DNA from: Carettochelys insculpta | Lineage: Eukaryota; Chordata; Testudines; Carettochelyidae | Direction: 5' to 3' | DNA: 64,000 nt | Assembly (NCBI RefSeq): GCF_033958435.1 | Contig: NC_134137.1 | Coordinates: forward strand, 111,052,501 to 111,116,500 | Shown: positions 54,503 through 64,000 of the stretch, piece after piece | How the letters are laid out: the number at the start of each line of letters is the position of its first letter | How positions within the stretch are numbered: the stretch's first letter is position 1 | The notes under the pieces: generated by a model | What the model saw: the letters and a program-made list of their open reading frames with translations, nothing else | Database searches by the model: none | Told to the model about the DNA's origin: nothing | Translations under genes and position numbers: made by a program

Positions 54503-56100
54503 TATGTCTGCACCAGGAGATTAGGTCAGATTTACTGAGGTTGATTTTTTAGCACCCAGTTTCATAAAGTCCAGGGTGCCTGTCCACACTGGCACATGAA
54601 GCTGATGGAATGCCTCTCCATTGGGGGGGCAGCTTCAGTTTTGTCAGCAATACACTGTTGGTTCCTCTCCCACAGTTCCTGCTGCCCTCTTGCATTGTGG
54701 GTTAAACTCCCATTGTCTGACGGGACAAAAAAGTGCTGTGGGAGGTTCTGGGTATGTATCCTCAGCTCCCTATAGTGCACCCATTTCCTCCCCCTCCCTC
54801 TGGAAAGCAACAGCAAAAAGTGTTTTTGCGCCCTTTTTTCACAGGGTACCCAAGCAGACACCATTGCAAGGCTAGCATGGACCCTGTCCAGCTTCAAACT
54901 GTTGAGGCAAGTCTTGTGAGCACCTCATGCATTCAACTGCAGTTTGCACAGGACCTAAAAGCCTTCAGAGCGGTGCATGTGAAACGCTGGAGAGGAGAAA
55001 GGGGAGATGCTGACTGCACTTGATATTCTGTACACAACTGGTGCCTTGAAAACAAGGTGGGGGCCACATTGTTATGGTGGTGTGGGATGATCAGCAGTGG
55101 CTACAAAATTTCCTTATGCATAAGGCCACTTACATGGAACTTTGCAAATCGCTTTCCCGAAGGCTGAAGCGCCGCAATACCAAAATCAGACCAGCTGTGA
55201 CAGATCAGGTATGAGTAGCAATAGATCTGTGGAAGCTTGCAACACCAGATTGTTACCAGCCGCTGGGAAATCAATTTGGAGAGGGCAAGTCTATACTGGG
55301 GGCTGCTGTTCTTCACAAAGCCAAGGCAAGCAATACCCTTCTGCTCTGAAGGACAATGACTCTGGAAATTGTGCAGGACCTAGTGGATGGTTTTGCCACG
55401 AGGGGGTTCCCTAACTACAACAGGGCAATAGATGGAATGTACATCTCTATCTTGGCACCAGCCCACCTTGCTGCAGAATACATAAACTACAAGGGGTAAC
55501 ACTTAATGGTGTTGCAGGTGTTGGTGGATCGGAAGGGCTGTTTCACCAGCATCAGCATGAGACAGTCAGGAAAGGTGCGTGACGCGTGCATGTTTAGGAA
55601 TTCTAGTCTGTTCAGAAAACTGCAGAATGGAACTTTCTTCCCACATCATAAAATTACCACTGGAGTTGTGGAGATGCCAGTAGTGATCCCGGGAGCTCCA
55701 GCTTAACCTTGCTTCGTTGGCTCATGAAGCTATACAGCGGCAGGCTGGATGGCAGAGAGGAGCAATTCAACTACAGGCTGAGCAAGTGCAGAATGGTAGT
55801 AGGATGCACATTTGGCCATTCAAAAGCCAGATTCAGGAGCCTCCTGACTCAGTTAGACCACAGTGAAAACAACATTCCCCTCATAGTGGCACCTGCTATG
55901 TGCTCCATAACTTATGCAAGAGTTAGGGAAAAAAATTCATGCCGGACTAGAGGGGTGAGGCAGCTTACCTGGCCACTAATTTTGAGCAGCTAGACACCAT
56001 GGCAACAAGGAGAGCGCAGTGAGGAACGCTGCTAATCAGAGAGGCTTTAAAAACCAGCATTAGGAATGACCAGATAGCGACATAACAGTCATGGCTGTTG
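54503..56100 (+). mobile_element. PIF/Harbinger element, old, right end not found
   Basis: The left end GGGTATGTCTGCACCAGGAG follows TAA. A decayed transposase lies at about 55080-55930 on plus. No inverted right terminus was found up to 56830, so the right boundary is uncertain. Confidence 0.5.
55080..55930 (+). pseudogene. Harbinger transposase, decayed
   Basis: Pieces in order are VDGFATRGFPNYNRAIDGMY (first Asp in AIDG), AAEYINYKG, a stop, HLMVLQVLVDRKGCFTSISM, SGKVRDACMFRNSSLFRKLQ (second Asp), then LRWLMKLYSGRLDGREEQFN and YRLSKCRMVVGCTFGHSKAR. At the last block the expected Glu before the FG motif is Gly, so the triad is broken. The order equals that of the 9.5-kb and 58-kb copies, but this copy is from a clearly different subfamily. 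Start and first exon are not resolved; GTATGAG after CAGATCAG at 55208 could be the intron donor. Confidence 0.65.
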
Positions 56101-56104
56101 CTCT

Positions 56105-56830
56105 ACCTGTCAAACCTTTAAAGCTCCCTCTTCCTTGTGCAACACAAGCAACAAAGACAGCTTTCAAGAGCTTAACCATTTTAATTTTGGTGACAAAAAT
56201 GAAGCATACAGAAAAGGAGCTCATGGCCGGGCTTCAGAGGTGAGCAAGCAAGGGCATCAGGCATTCTGCAGTCACAGATGTGGGTATGTCAGCCTTCTTC
56301 TCTAAGAAACATCACTGGGGACCGAATGGAAGGCTATCCTTGACTCCCTCCTCATCCCCCACAAGCTGGGCTGTTGAATAAGGGAGGGTATGGAACATGT
56401 TGAGGAGGGCATGTGGTTCAGCAAGGGCTGCATTGGGGCTCTGTGCTCCTCTACCAGGTACCTCAGGAGCTCTGTTTTGTGCACCGCGGGCTTCAACACC
56501 ACCTCCTAGGTCTGAACTTCATGCTCTCTAATGATCTCCTGTCCTGATCAACCCTCCTGTCATTATGATCCATCCAAATCTCCTCCAGCGTGGTTCCCCT
56601 CCATGCATTTAACTGTGCCCTGTCCATGTGAGATGCTTACATGTGCTCCCATATCTTCACATGTTCGTTTTCTCCTTATGATCCGTGCCACAGTCTAACA
56701 GCTGTATGGGGATGGGGGCTGATCGTCAGAGAGCCTATTGTTGCACACATTGCAATAAAACATAAGTGGAAGCCAGACGTGGGGCTACATTCACTGTAGC
56801 TGAGATCAGGTTTACAACACAAAAAGTAAT
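56105..56830. other. Unassigned, possibly part of the 54.5-kb Harbinger element
   Basis: Minus-strand codon-like stretches (for example RTNM and EEIWMDHNDRR near 56580) may be the second gene of the element, but no domain could be named. Confidence 0.3.
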
Positions 56831-56861
56831 CTCATGGAAGAGCCTCTGTGGCAAACAGTAG

Positions 56862-57620
56862 GTGTGTGTTATGTGCAAGGAAAATCTTTTGCTTTTAGGC
56901 ACCCGCTGTGCAGCAGGTATTACCCTGAGATCTTCAGGGACCTGCTTGACTCAGTTCACTTCCAGTCATGGCAAGCCACAGATTGGGTCGTGCTTTCTAT
57001 CCATGTGCGGGACTGTGGATTCCACAAGCAGGTTCTGTAGCTGTGCATGCTGCAAGGGGAGGGCATGGTGGCTTTTGGGGCTGTGTGGCTCTCTTGGTTG
57101 CCGTGTGCTTCGCCCTCCCAGCTCGGGCATCAAGAGTTTTCTTTTTCCCAGGAGCCAGGAGGGGAAGGGAGCGGGGGCAGGCATGGCAGGGCAGCCTGTG
57201 TTTTTGGGGCTGTGTGGCTCCCAGATGCTTCCACCCTTGGCTGGAACAGCTAAAGTTTCCTTTCCCCCAGGAGCCCAGGGAAGTGGTGGGGTGGGGCCAA
57301 AGCATGGCAGTAGGCTTGTGCCATCCCCCCAGGGCTATGTGGTTCTCATGGTCACACCATACTCCCCCCACTTCCCGGACAGGCCCGCATCCAGAGGACA
57401 CAGAGGCACACAGTGGATGATGCTGTCTACACCTCTGCCATCTGCCACCCTGCAGGAGTGGAGGCTCAGGGTGGAGGAGACAGACGGGTCCTGGCAGCGG
57501 GAGGCCTGTGCCTAACTGAGGGGTAACCTCCAGGGCATCACAGCCATCCTGCAGGAGCATGTCGTCTGGCTTCCCACCCCTGCTGCCGCCCCTGCCAGTC
57601 CCCTCCCCCCAGCTCCTTCT
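56862..57620 (+). pseudogene. Harbinger second-gene remnant
   Basis: A plus-strand piece near 57450-57560 reads LQEWRLRVEETDGSWQREAC, a stop, then LQGITAILQEHV. This parallels WREVWDQFTSHLEGIHRTLQ then EHV in the 11.4-kb second gene, including the LQEHV end. A CSRYYPEIFRDLL block near 56905 may echo the CPYYRELHTIL end of the Myb-like domain. The tandem repeat between them disrupts the frame. Function is inferred only from position and these echoes. Confidence 0.45.
57068..57345 (+). repeat. Degenerate tandem repeat, unit about 130 bp
   Basis: GGGGCTGTGTGGCTC at about 57079 and 57207 and GGGCTATGTGGTTCTC at about 57331 recur. Between them TTTTCTTTTTCCCAGGAGCC (57136) and TTTCCTTTCCCCCAGGAGCC (57256) also recur. 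Confidence 0.6.
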
Positions 57621-57846
57621 CCCTCCACCGAGTGCAAGCCCACTGAAGCCCACCCATGGCCCTACCTCCCCTTGCTTCCTGCCCCGTTCTATCCCCACCA
57701 GTGACCCCAAATGCAGAGTGGGAGGGAATCCCAGGGCCAATGGGGCTCGTGATCCTCCACCCCCTCCCCTGGACTAATGCCCCCATTCCCCAGCCTTCCT
57801 CCACATTGAGATGCCCCCTCCTTCCCCAGCCCCCCAACGTGTATAG

Positions 57847-57852
57847 TTTATT
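57847..57852 (-). promoter_or_regulatory. poly(A) signal of the minus-strand transposase
   Basis: AATAAA on minus follows the transposase end, at the same relative place as 10925-10930 in the plus-strand relative. Confidence 0.5.
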
Positions 57853-57859
57853 GTAGTGT

Positions 57860-59260
57860 TCCACATTCTTTCATTATGTTAAACCATGTACTGCTTCACC
57901 ATCCCTATGTCAGTGTTCATGGTTCGGGGACAGTAGGGGGTGGATGAGTGGGGAGTGGAGGGCTGTGGTGGGGGGACAGTGAGTGGTGAATGTGGGCGGA
58001 GGGCCTGCAGGGGGCCTGCGGGAGGGTCATTGAGGCCCTCAAGCAAAGCTCTTGTGGAGGGTCTCCCTGATTCATACCCCATCCTTGTGGCTTGGGGTAG
58101 CAGCCAGCTCTTGGTAGCCAGGGCTGGACTCAGCCACTGACACCTGGACAAATGTCTCACCCTTCCTCTCCACCACATTGTGGAGGGCACAGCAGGCTCC
58201 CACCAGCTTGGGGACATTATGCAGCCCAACCTCCAAGTGTGTGAGGAGGCACCTAAACTGGCCCTGCAGGCACCCCAACATGTGCGTCACTGTATTGCAG
58301 GCCTGGTTAAGCCAGGTGTTAAATAGCTCTTGGATGACATCCAGGTGGCCAGTGTAAGGCCGCATGAGCCAGGGGTTCAGGTGGTAGGTGGCATCCGCTA
58401 CTATACACAGAGGCATGGTGATGTGCCCAGCTGGGAGCGCCTACTGGGGAATGTAGGTCCGCGTCTCCATCCTCTGCCAGAGGCCAGAGTTCTGGAACAA
58501 GTGTGCATCGTGTGCCCAGCCCAACCAGCCCACATAAATATCTGTGAATCATCCCTTAGCATCCACCAGGGCCTGAAGCACGACTGAGTGGTAACCCTTG
58601 CTGTTTATGTACCAGCCCATGCTGTGGTCCAGGGCATGTATGGAGATCTGGGTCTCATACAAGTCACCAAAGCAGTTTGGGAATCCAACGACGGTGAATC
58701 CTGTGATGGCCACATCCAGATCTCCAGGCGGGAGCAGCATGGCATTGATGGCCCTGGCAATCTGCATGGGATGGAGAATGCACACACTCATGAGTGCGTG
58801 ATGGAGTGCACCTGGTCCACTCCCCTCATCCCCCCCTTCCCCCATGCCCAGAGCCCTCCAGCCCCCCGGGAGGCCTTTGTGGGGGTGGGGCGGCATGATC
58901 CCCCAGGGATGGGTCTTCCTGTCTCCCCCACCAGCCCCCTTGCACTGACACCCCTAACTGCCAAAGATCCCCCTTCCCTGGAAGCAACCTCCCCTCTTCC
59001 TCTGGCGGATGTATGACCCAAACATGCCTTACCTCCATGAAGATGGCCTCTACGATTGCCTTGCTCACCCCAAACTGTTGCCCCATGGACTGGTGGCTGT
59101 CTGGGGTGGCCAGCTCCCACACTGTGAGGGCAATTTGCTTCTCCAAGGGGAGAGCAGGCCACACATGTGTGTCCTGATGTTGGAGGGTCGGGGTGAGCCA
59201 GTTGCAGAGCTCGAGGAAGGTCTGCTTGCTTCAACAAAAGTTCTGGAGCCATCAGGCCTC
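57860..59260 (-). pseudogene. Harbinger transposase, decayed, minus strand
   Basis: From about 59190 down: VWPALPLEKQIALTVWELAT, FGVSKAIVEAIFMEV, a GT-AG intron (59032-58762), ARAINAMLL, VGFPNCFGDLYETQISIHAL (the first catalytic Asp of the LDG block reads Tyr), GYHSVVLQALVDAKG, then after a shift PLCIVADATYHLNPWLMRPY and TGHLDVIQELFN. In the block TVTHMLGCLQGQFRCL the third catalytic Glu is missing. It then reads HNVPKLVGACCALHNVVERKG toward a terminus at about 58070. The order and intron position equal the 9.5-kb copy. Confidence 0.75.
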
Positions 59261-59879
59261 ATCGCACACACCCATCACGAGTCTGTCCCACCAATATGAC
59301 CTGGTGGGATGGTCCCAGAGATGCTGGAGCACCCAGGAGGGCATGGACGGGGCCCCAGGGAGAAGGAAACTGCAGTCCCAGAGGCGGGGCTCGACCACCA
59401 GAGGAGCTGGAGGGCAGCCATGACCACCATGGCCAGCGGGCTGACCATGGTGTCAATGTCAGGGTTGGGGAGCTGCTGGGGATCCATGTGACTGTGGAAT
59501 GGCCATCTGGTCCCTGCCCTGGCTCAGCTCTGCTGTGAACAGCTTGGCAGGCCTCAGCAGCATGGGCAGGGAGGGAGTGTTTGTACGGGTTGAGGGAGCA
59601 GCTGGCTGAGGCCCCCAGATGGGCTTGGCAGCCATGCAACCCTGTCCATGGTGTTTCCTGCTCTGTTCTTTCAAAAGAGCAACCGGGGCTGTGTGGCTGC
59701 TCTCTTTTTAAAGAGTGGATTGATCTTTCGATCAGCTTTTTGTGTGTGGATGTGTTCTTTTGAGAGACAATCTTCCAGAGGCCTGGAAGATCTGCTTGTG
59801 GAAGAGTGCTGTAAGGTAACCATAGCCTATGTGGTTTAGTACAGTTAAAGGTAAATGTAGGTCATGCTTACATGATGGT

Positions 59880-60545
59880 AGGCTCTATCCTAGGAAGCTG
59901 TGACTCTGAAAAACATTTGGGAGTCGTGGTGAATAATCAGCTGAACAGGATGTCCCAGTGCAATGCTATGCCCAAAAGCATTATGCAATCTTGGATGCAA
60001 ACCCAGAGGAATCTTGGGGAGCAGTAAAGAGGTTATTGTACCTCTATATGTGGCACTGCTGTGGAATACTGTGTCCAGTTCTTATGTCCACAGGTTAAAG
60101 CAATGATAAGTTGGAAAGGTTTAGAGAAGAGGCACAAGACTGATTAAAGGATTACAACCTATGACTTTTTGTGAGAGATTCAAAGAGCTCAACCTCGTTA
60201 GCTTAAACAGAGGAGAGGCAATAAGTACCTACACGGGGAACAAATGTTTAAATAGTGTGTGCTTTAGTCTAGCAGAGGAAAATATAATATGAAAAAGTTG
60301 GACAACATTTCAGATGGGACATAAAGCATAAATTTTTAGCAGAGAGAGTAAATCACCATTGGAACAACTTACCAAAAAATCATAGAGGATTCTCCATCAC
60401 TGGCAGTTTTAAAGACTGGATGTTTTTCCAAAAAAGTATGCCCATGGACTTATTTGGGGGAATTCTGTGACCTGTGTTAATAGACAAACAGACTGAATGA
60501 TCCCAGTGGCCCCTTTTGGCCTTGGACTCTAAGGCACTACATCTA
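59880..60545 (+). pseudogene. CR1/L3-like LINE 3' fragment
   Basis: Plus-strand pieces are SDSEKHLGVVVNNQLNRMSQ, a GTAVEYCVQFLCP-like stretch, HHWNNLPKNHRGFSITGSFK with DWMFF, and a 3' end with ATGATCCCAGTGGCCCCTTT. This is the CR1/L3 C-terminus order (WNNLP block, then S-LK-F). Many stops indicate age. Confidence 0.55.
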
Positions 60546-60860
60546 CAAAGAAACTTTTCAGAGAAGAAACCTCCTTTGTGAGAAACGCCAGAAGATGGAA
60601 GGAAATCCAAGGGAAAACTCTTAGCAGGGAACTGGGAGAAATTCTTATTCTAATTGGAAGAACTAAAATTTTAAGCAGATGAATAAGAATCTACTACAAG
60701 TGAACATATTTTCATTATTCATGAGTGTGATTCTAGTTCTTCGGAGGGATCTCTCTGCATCATAATAGCCACTATTTCGATAAGCGCTACATGTAGTAGT
60801 AGGCATCCTTCAGTCTATGTAGACTATGGATTGTGCCCTTTGTAGTTCCATTTGGAATCA

Positions 60861-60935
60861 TCATTTGCAGCGTCGACTATGACTGTGAAGGCCCACACAA
60901 GAGTGACAGTCCTTGCTTCATCTGTTGCATGTGTA
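60861..60935 (-). other. Zinc finger at the LINE C-terminus, one Cys mutated to stop
   Basis: The minus frame reads YTCNR, TGA, SKDCHSCVGLHSHSRRCK, TGA (60861-60863). If the first TGA was a Cys codon (one base away), the pattern is C-x2-C-x12-H-x3-C, a CCHC-like finger matching the C2H2 finger at the end of the 32.4-kb LINE (both with GL-SH). Confidence 0.65.
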
Positions 60936-61008
60936 ATGGGTGTCTGGCAGGTCCTTACTGTGCTCTCTGTGGGCTCGCTTCTCCTCTGCTAGCTGTCTGA
61001 TCCTCATC

Positions 61009-62265
61009 TCACCCTTCTGAAGGCCCTTGTGTAGTTCCTGCCTCCATCTGCTGCGATCTGTCTGCCAGCTCCTCCCAGCTGTCCAGCTCAGTGTCTTCCG
61101 CCCTGAGGTCCCTCTTGCAAACATTTTTGTAGTGCAATTGGGGGCGTCCGGGAGGTCTTTTGCCAGAGGCTAGCTCGCCATACAGGATGTCTTTTGGGAT
61201 CCTTTCATCATTCATCCTGTGGACGTGGCCAAGCCAGTGGAGCCGCCGCTGCCTGAGGAGGGTGTGCATGGTTGGGATTCCAGCTTGCTCAAGGACGGCG
61301 GTGTTGGACACTCTGTCCTTCCACGATATTCCAAGGATGCGCCTGAGGCAGCGCAAGTGGAAGACATTCAGCCTCTTTTTCTGGAGGGCGTACAGGGTCC
61401 AAGACTCACTGCCGTAAAAGAGGGTGCTGAGGATGCAGGCTCTGTAGACTTGCATTTTGGTGTGGGTGTACAACTTGATGTTATTCCACACTCTCTTGCT
61501 GAGTCTGGACAGAGTTGTGGCTGCTTTTCCGATCCTCCTATTTAGCTCAGTCTCCAATGACAGGGTGTCAGTGATGGTGGACCCGTGGTAAACGAACTCG
61601 TGGACGACCTCTAACGTATAGTTGTCAATGCTGATTGATGGAGGTTCAGCAACGTCCTGACCAAGTACGTTTGTCTTCTTTAGGCTGATGGAAAGCCCGA
61701 AGTCCTTGCATGCTTTGGAGAACCAATCCAGCAGTTTCTGAAGCTGGTCTTCTGTGTGTGATACTACAGCAGCGTCATCTGCGAACAGCATGTCTCTGAT
61801 AAGGACTTCCCGCACCTTAGATTTAGCTTTCAGCCTTGCAAGATTAAATAGTTTCCCATCAGATTTTGTGTGCAAAAAGATGCTCTCCGTTGAAGAGCCA
61901 AAGGCATGCTTCGGGAGGAGCGTGAAGAAGATCTCGAACAATGTCGGAGCAAGGATGCATCCTTGTTTGACACCGTTCCTGATGCTGAAAACATCCAATA
62001 ATGTGCCGTCATATTGGATGTTTCCTCTCATGTCTTCTTGGAAAGACTGGATCATCTTGAGTAACCGTGGTGGACAGCCTATCTTGTGGAGCAGGTTGAA
62101 CAGTCCTTCCCTGCTGACCAAGTAGAAAGCCTTGGTCAGGTCAATGAAGGCAATACAGAGTGGCTTCCTCTGCTCCCTGCATTTCTCCTGCAGCTGCCTC
62201 AGAGAGAAGACCATGTCAATGGTAGATCTCTCTGCGCGGAATCTGCACTGTGATTCAGGATACAC
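61009..62265 (-). pseudogene. LINE reverse transcriptase and thumb, 418-residue open run
   Basis: Open from 62265 to 61009. Blocks are FRAERSTIDMVFSLRQLQEK, LCIAFIDLTKAFYLVSREGL (the usual KAFD reads KAFY, but the catalytic Asp in FIDL is present), VKQGCILAPTLFEIFFTLL, LIRDMLFADDAAVVSHTEDQ (FADD intact), SLKKTNVLGQ, EFVYHGSTI, RRIGKAATTLSRLSKRVW, ACILSTLFYGSESWTLYA, HLRCLRRILGISWKDRVSN, LHWLGHVHRMNDERIPKDIL and GKRPPGRPQLHYKNVCKRDL. A frameshift near 61060 moves reading to the frame that ends LAEEKRAHREHSKDLPDTHY and the finger. Confidence 0.8.
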
Positions 62266-62487
62266 CCTCTCAGCAATCTTCTGGAGTCTGCCGAGGATGA
62301 TGCGAGCGAACAGTTTACCAGTGATGCTTAGGAGGGAGATTCCACAGTAATTGTTGCAGGCGCTTCTGTCTCCTTATACAAGGTTACAAAGTTAGCATCG
62401 TGCATATCCTGTGGAACTCTCCCTCTCTCCAGCACAGGCACAGTAGCTCATGTCGGGGTTCCAGGAGGGTGTCCGTGGCACATTTGA

Positions 62488-63132
62488 TTACCTCTGGTGG
62501 TTTACCATCCTGGCCCAGGGCCTTTCCACTGCAATGCTGTCGAAGGCTTTCTTCAGTTCATCCACAGTTGGCTCCTGATCCAGTTCGTCCATTACTGGTT
62601 GGAGCTCGATGACATCGAGGGCTGTATCAGCCACAGTGTTCTCACGTGAGTACAGCTCAGAGTAGTGCTCGACCCAGCGCTCCAGCTGTTTGGCTTTGTC
62701 AGCGATGACTTCACCAGATTTGGATTTCAGAGGTGCCATCTCGTTCTAGGCGGGTCCTAATGCCTTCTTGATGCTCTTGTACATTCCCCTGAGATTACCA
62801 GAGTCAGTACTGGCCTGGATGCTGCTGCATAGCTCGAGCCAGTAGTTGTTGGCACAGCGCCTGGCTGTCTGCTGTACTGTTTTTCTGGCTGCTCTGAGTG
62901 CTTGCAGGGTACTCTGGCTCAGTGAGCGTTTGTACTCCAGGAGTGCAGCGCGCTTCTTTTTGATGGCTGGAATCATCTCATCAGAGTTAGCTTCAAACCA
63001 GTCATTTGTGTTGCTAGCTCTTCTTCCAAACTCCAACAAGGCCGTGTTGTAAATTGTATCCCTCAGATGCTGCCATCTGGATGTCACATGGGCGCCCACA
63101 GGGCTGCTGCGCAGATTCTCCTCGAGGGTCAC
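62488..63132 (-). pseudogene. LINE linker between endonuclease and RT
   Basis: Two frames, 63132-62746 and 62739-62488, separated by one stop. The first has SRWQHLRDTIYNTALLEFGR, AIKKKRAALLEYKRSLS and NLRGMYKSIKKALGP. The second has GEVIADKAKQLERWVEHYSE, LYSREN and LDQEPTVDELKKAFDSI. The W-EHYSELY and L-QEPTxxEL-KAI blocks are typical just before the RT of such LINEs. Confidence 0.65.
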
Positions 63133-63291
63133 TCTGAACTTTTTGGCTCTCTCTGAGTTTGCTGTCTTTCTGGCATCAATGCGGGGCCTTCCAGTTGGTT
63201 TAGAGTGGTACAGCTTCTTGGGGTCTCACCTTGAGTTTGGAGCAAACTAGTGAGTGATCTGTATCGCAGTCAGCACTATGATAGCTGCATG

Positions 63292-63960
63292 TCAGAAGGA
63301 TGTTTTGAGGTTATCATATCTAGCGATGACCACGTCTAGTTGATGCCAGTGTTTTGAGCATGGGTGTCTCCATGACACTCTGTGCTGTGGCTTGGTTTGG
63401 AAAAATGTGTTTGTGATGCACAGATTGTGGAACATGCAAAGTTCAAGAAGATGCTGTCCGTTTTCATTCATTTTTCCCACACCAAAGTGGCCTAAACAGG
63501 AAGGCCATGAGTCACAATCGGCTCAAACTCTTGCATTGAAGTCACCCAAAATGTCTTTTACTTCCGGTGCGGCGTACAGGGTTGGAGCGTAAGCGCTGAT
63601 CAGGTGGACAGGACTGGCGCAAGTTTGAAGTATGACCTGAAGGAGTCGTTCTGATCTACCCATGACTAATTCCACCATTTGTAGAAGGGTGTTTCTGATG
63701 GCAAAGCCAACACCATGCTCCCTGGCTTCATCTTGGGCTTTACCTTGCCAGAAAAAGGTGTAGTCCTTTTCCTTTAGAGATCCCGAATCTACGAGTCGCA
63801 TCTCTTGCAGAGCAGCAACGTCAACTTGGAGCCTCTTCAGTTCCTCATTGACGACAGAGGTCTTTCGGGTGTTGCTGATGTCCTGAAGATCTTCAGTCAA
63901 ACCGGTCAGCATGGTCCGCACATTCCAGCAAGCAAGCTTAAAACTTTGATAGTTTCCTTT
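63292..63960 (-). pseudogene. LINE AP-type endonuclease domain
   Basis: From about 63945 down: LACWNVRTM (the entry block of these nucleases), VVNEELKRLQVDVAALQEMR with the metal-binding Glu, DYTFFWQGKA, HGVGFAIRNTLL, SPVHLISAYAPTL and ILGDFNARV. After a stop/frame change comes GQHLLELCMFHNLCITNTFF, then KHWHQLDVVI, a relic of the S-H-LD catalytic end. An in-frame loss between VKD and ILGDFN removed part of the usual spacer. The domain would nick target DNA. It is broken once or twice but otherwise readable. Confidence 0.75.
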
Positions 63961-64000
63961 TCTTGTTGATTTTCTTATTGGTTTGCCTGGTGCTCAAATT

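Larger units (their letters stand above)
56834..59832 (-). mobile_element. PIF/Harbinger element, two-gene type, inverted relative of the 9.2-kb one
   Basis: The transposase lies on minus (59260 to about 57860) and a second-gene remnant on plus (about 56860-57620), again convergent. The outer right region (GCTCTTTTGAAAGAACAGAG and CATGGACAGGGTTGCATGGC on minus) matches the 9.4-kb leader (GCTCTTTTGAAAGAAGGG, GTGGACAGGGTCGCATGGC). The right terminus is probably GTAACCATAGCC at about 59817-59828. The left end is not clear. Confidence 0.65.
60793..64000 (-). mobile_element. LINE with endonuclease, RT and zinc finger, long and fairly young
   Basis: On minus, coding runs from the right window edge to a 3' region ending at about 60793 (GGATGCCTACTACTACATG). 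Domain order is endonuclease, linker, RT, thumb, finger. It runs off the window at 64000; the N-terminal start and 5' region are not visible. It shares the plan with the 32.4-36.5 kb LINE but differs throughout. Confidence 0.8.

Noticed and set aside
1..64000. CRISPR arrays, bacterial operons or prophage
   Set aside because: Base composition, SINEs, LINEs and intron-bearing transposons show vertebrate nuclear DNA. No spaced direct-repeat array was seen.

Overview
The window looks like repeat-dense, gene-poor nuclear DNA of a reptile, most likely a turtle. The signs are CR1 LINEs with the short 3' octamer tail, a tRNA-derived SINE head of the turtle (Cry I-like) type, many PIF/Harbinger MITEs, and Penelope-like retroelement (PLE) tails. 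The organism call rests on recognising these families by eye; no search was run. I found no exon of a host protein-coding gene, no tRNA or rRNA gene, and no CRISPR array. Almost every long reading frame is transposon-derived or a shadow of a palindrome.

Layout. 1-9 kb: a MITE cut by the window edge, a SINE head, a TA-flanked pogo/mariner-like element (3.75-4.99 kb), a palindromic MITE (5.24-5.65 kb) and an inverted PLE tail pair (8.2-8.5 kb). 9.2-13.0 kb: a 3.8-kb PIF/Harbinger element with a decayed transposase facing a Myb/SANT-like second gene. 13-25 kb: MITEs, hAT-like MITEs, CR1/L3 debris, and a PLE at 17.2-17.6 kb whose two arms carry hammerhead-ribozyme-like cores. 25-27 kb: a PLE with a GIY-YIG reading frame, split by a perfect palindromic MITE, then a second MITE. 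28-40 kb: three decayed LINEs of different types, with a PLE, a pogo MITE and a hAT-like element inserted in them. 39.3-43.7 kb: two near-identical 710-bp Harbinger elements. 44.7-47.5 kb: a MITE next to a hAT-like element that itself holds a CR1. 48-54 kb: a MIR-like SINE, PLEs nested in each other, and a minus-strand CR1. 54.5-59.8 kb: two more Harbinger transposase relics. 60.8-64 kb: a long, fairly intact LINE on the minus strand that leaves the window.

The most interesting signal is in the PLE copies. At least six share one structure: a 3' tail joined to an inverted piece of body, flanked by 10-14-bp target-site duplications. Their tails hold a CTGANGA - stem II - GAAA - short stem III - UH motif matching the hammerhead ribozyme core, and different tail families keep stem II paired with different bases. 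Stem I is weak in every copy, so cleavage activity is not established.
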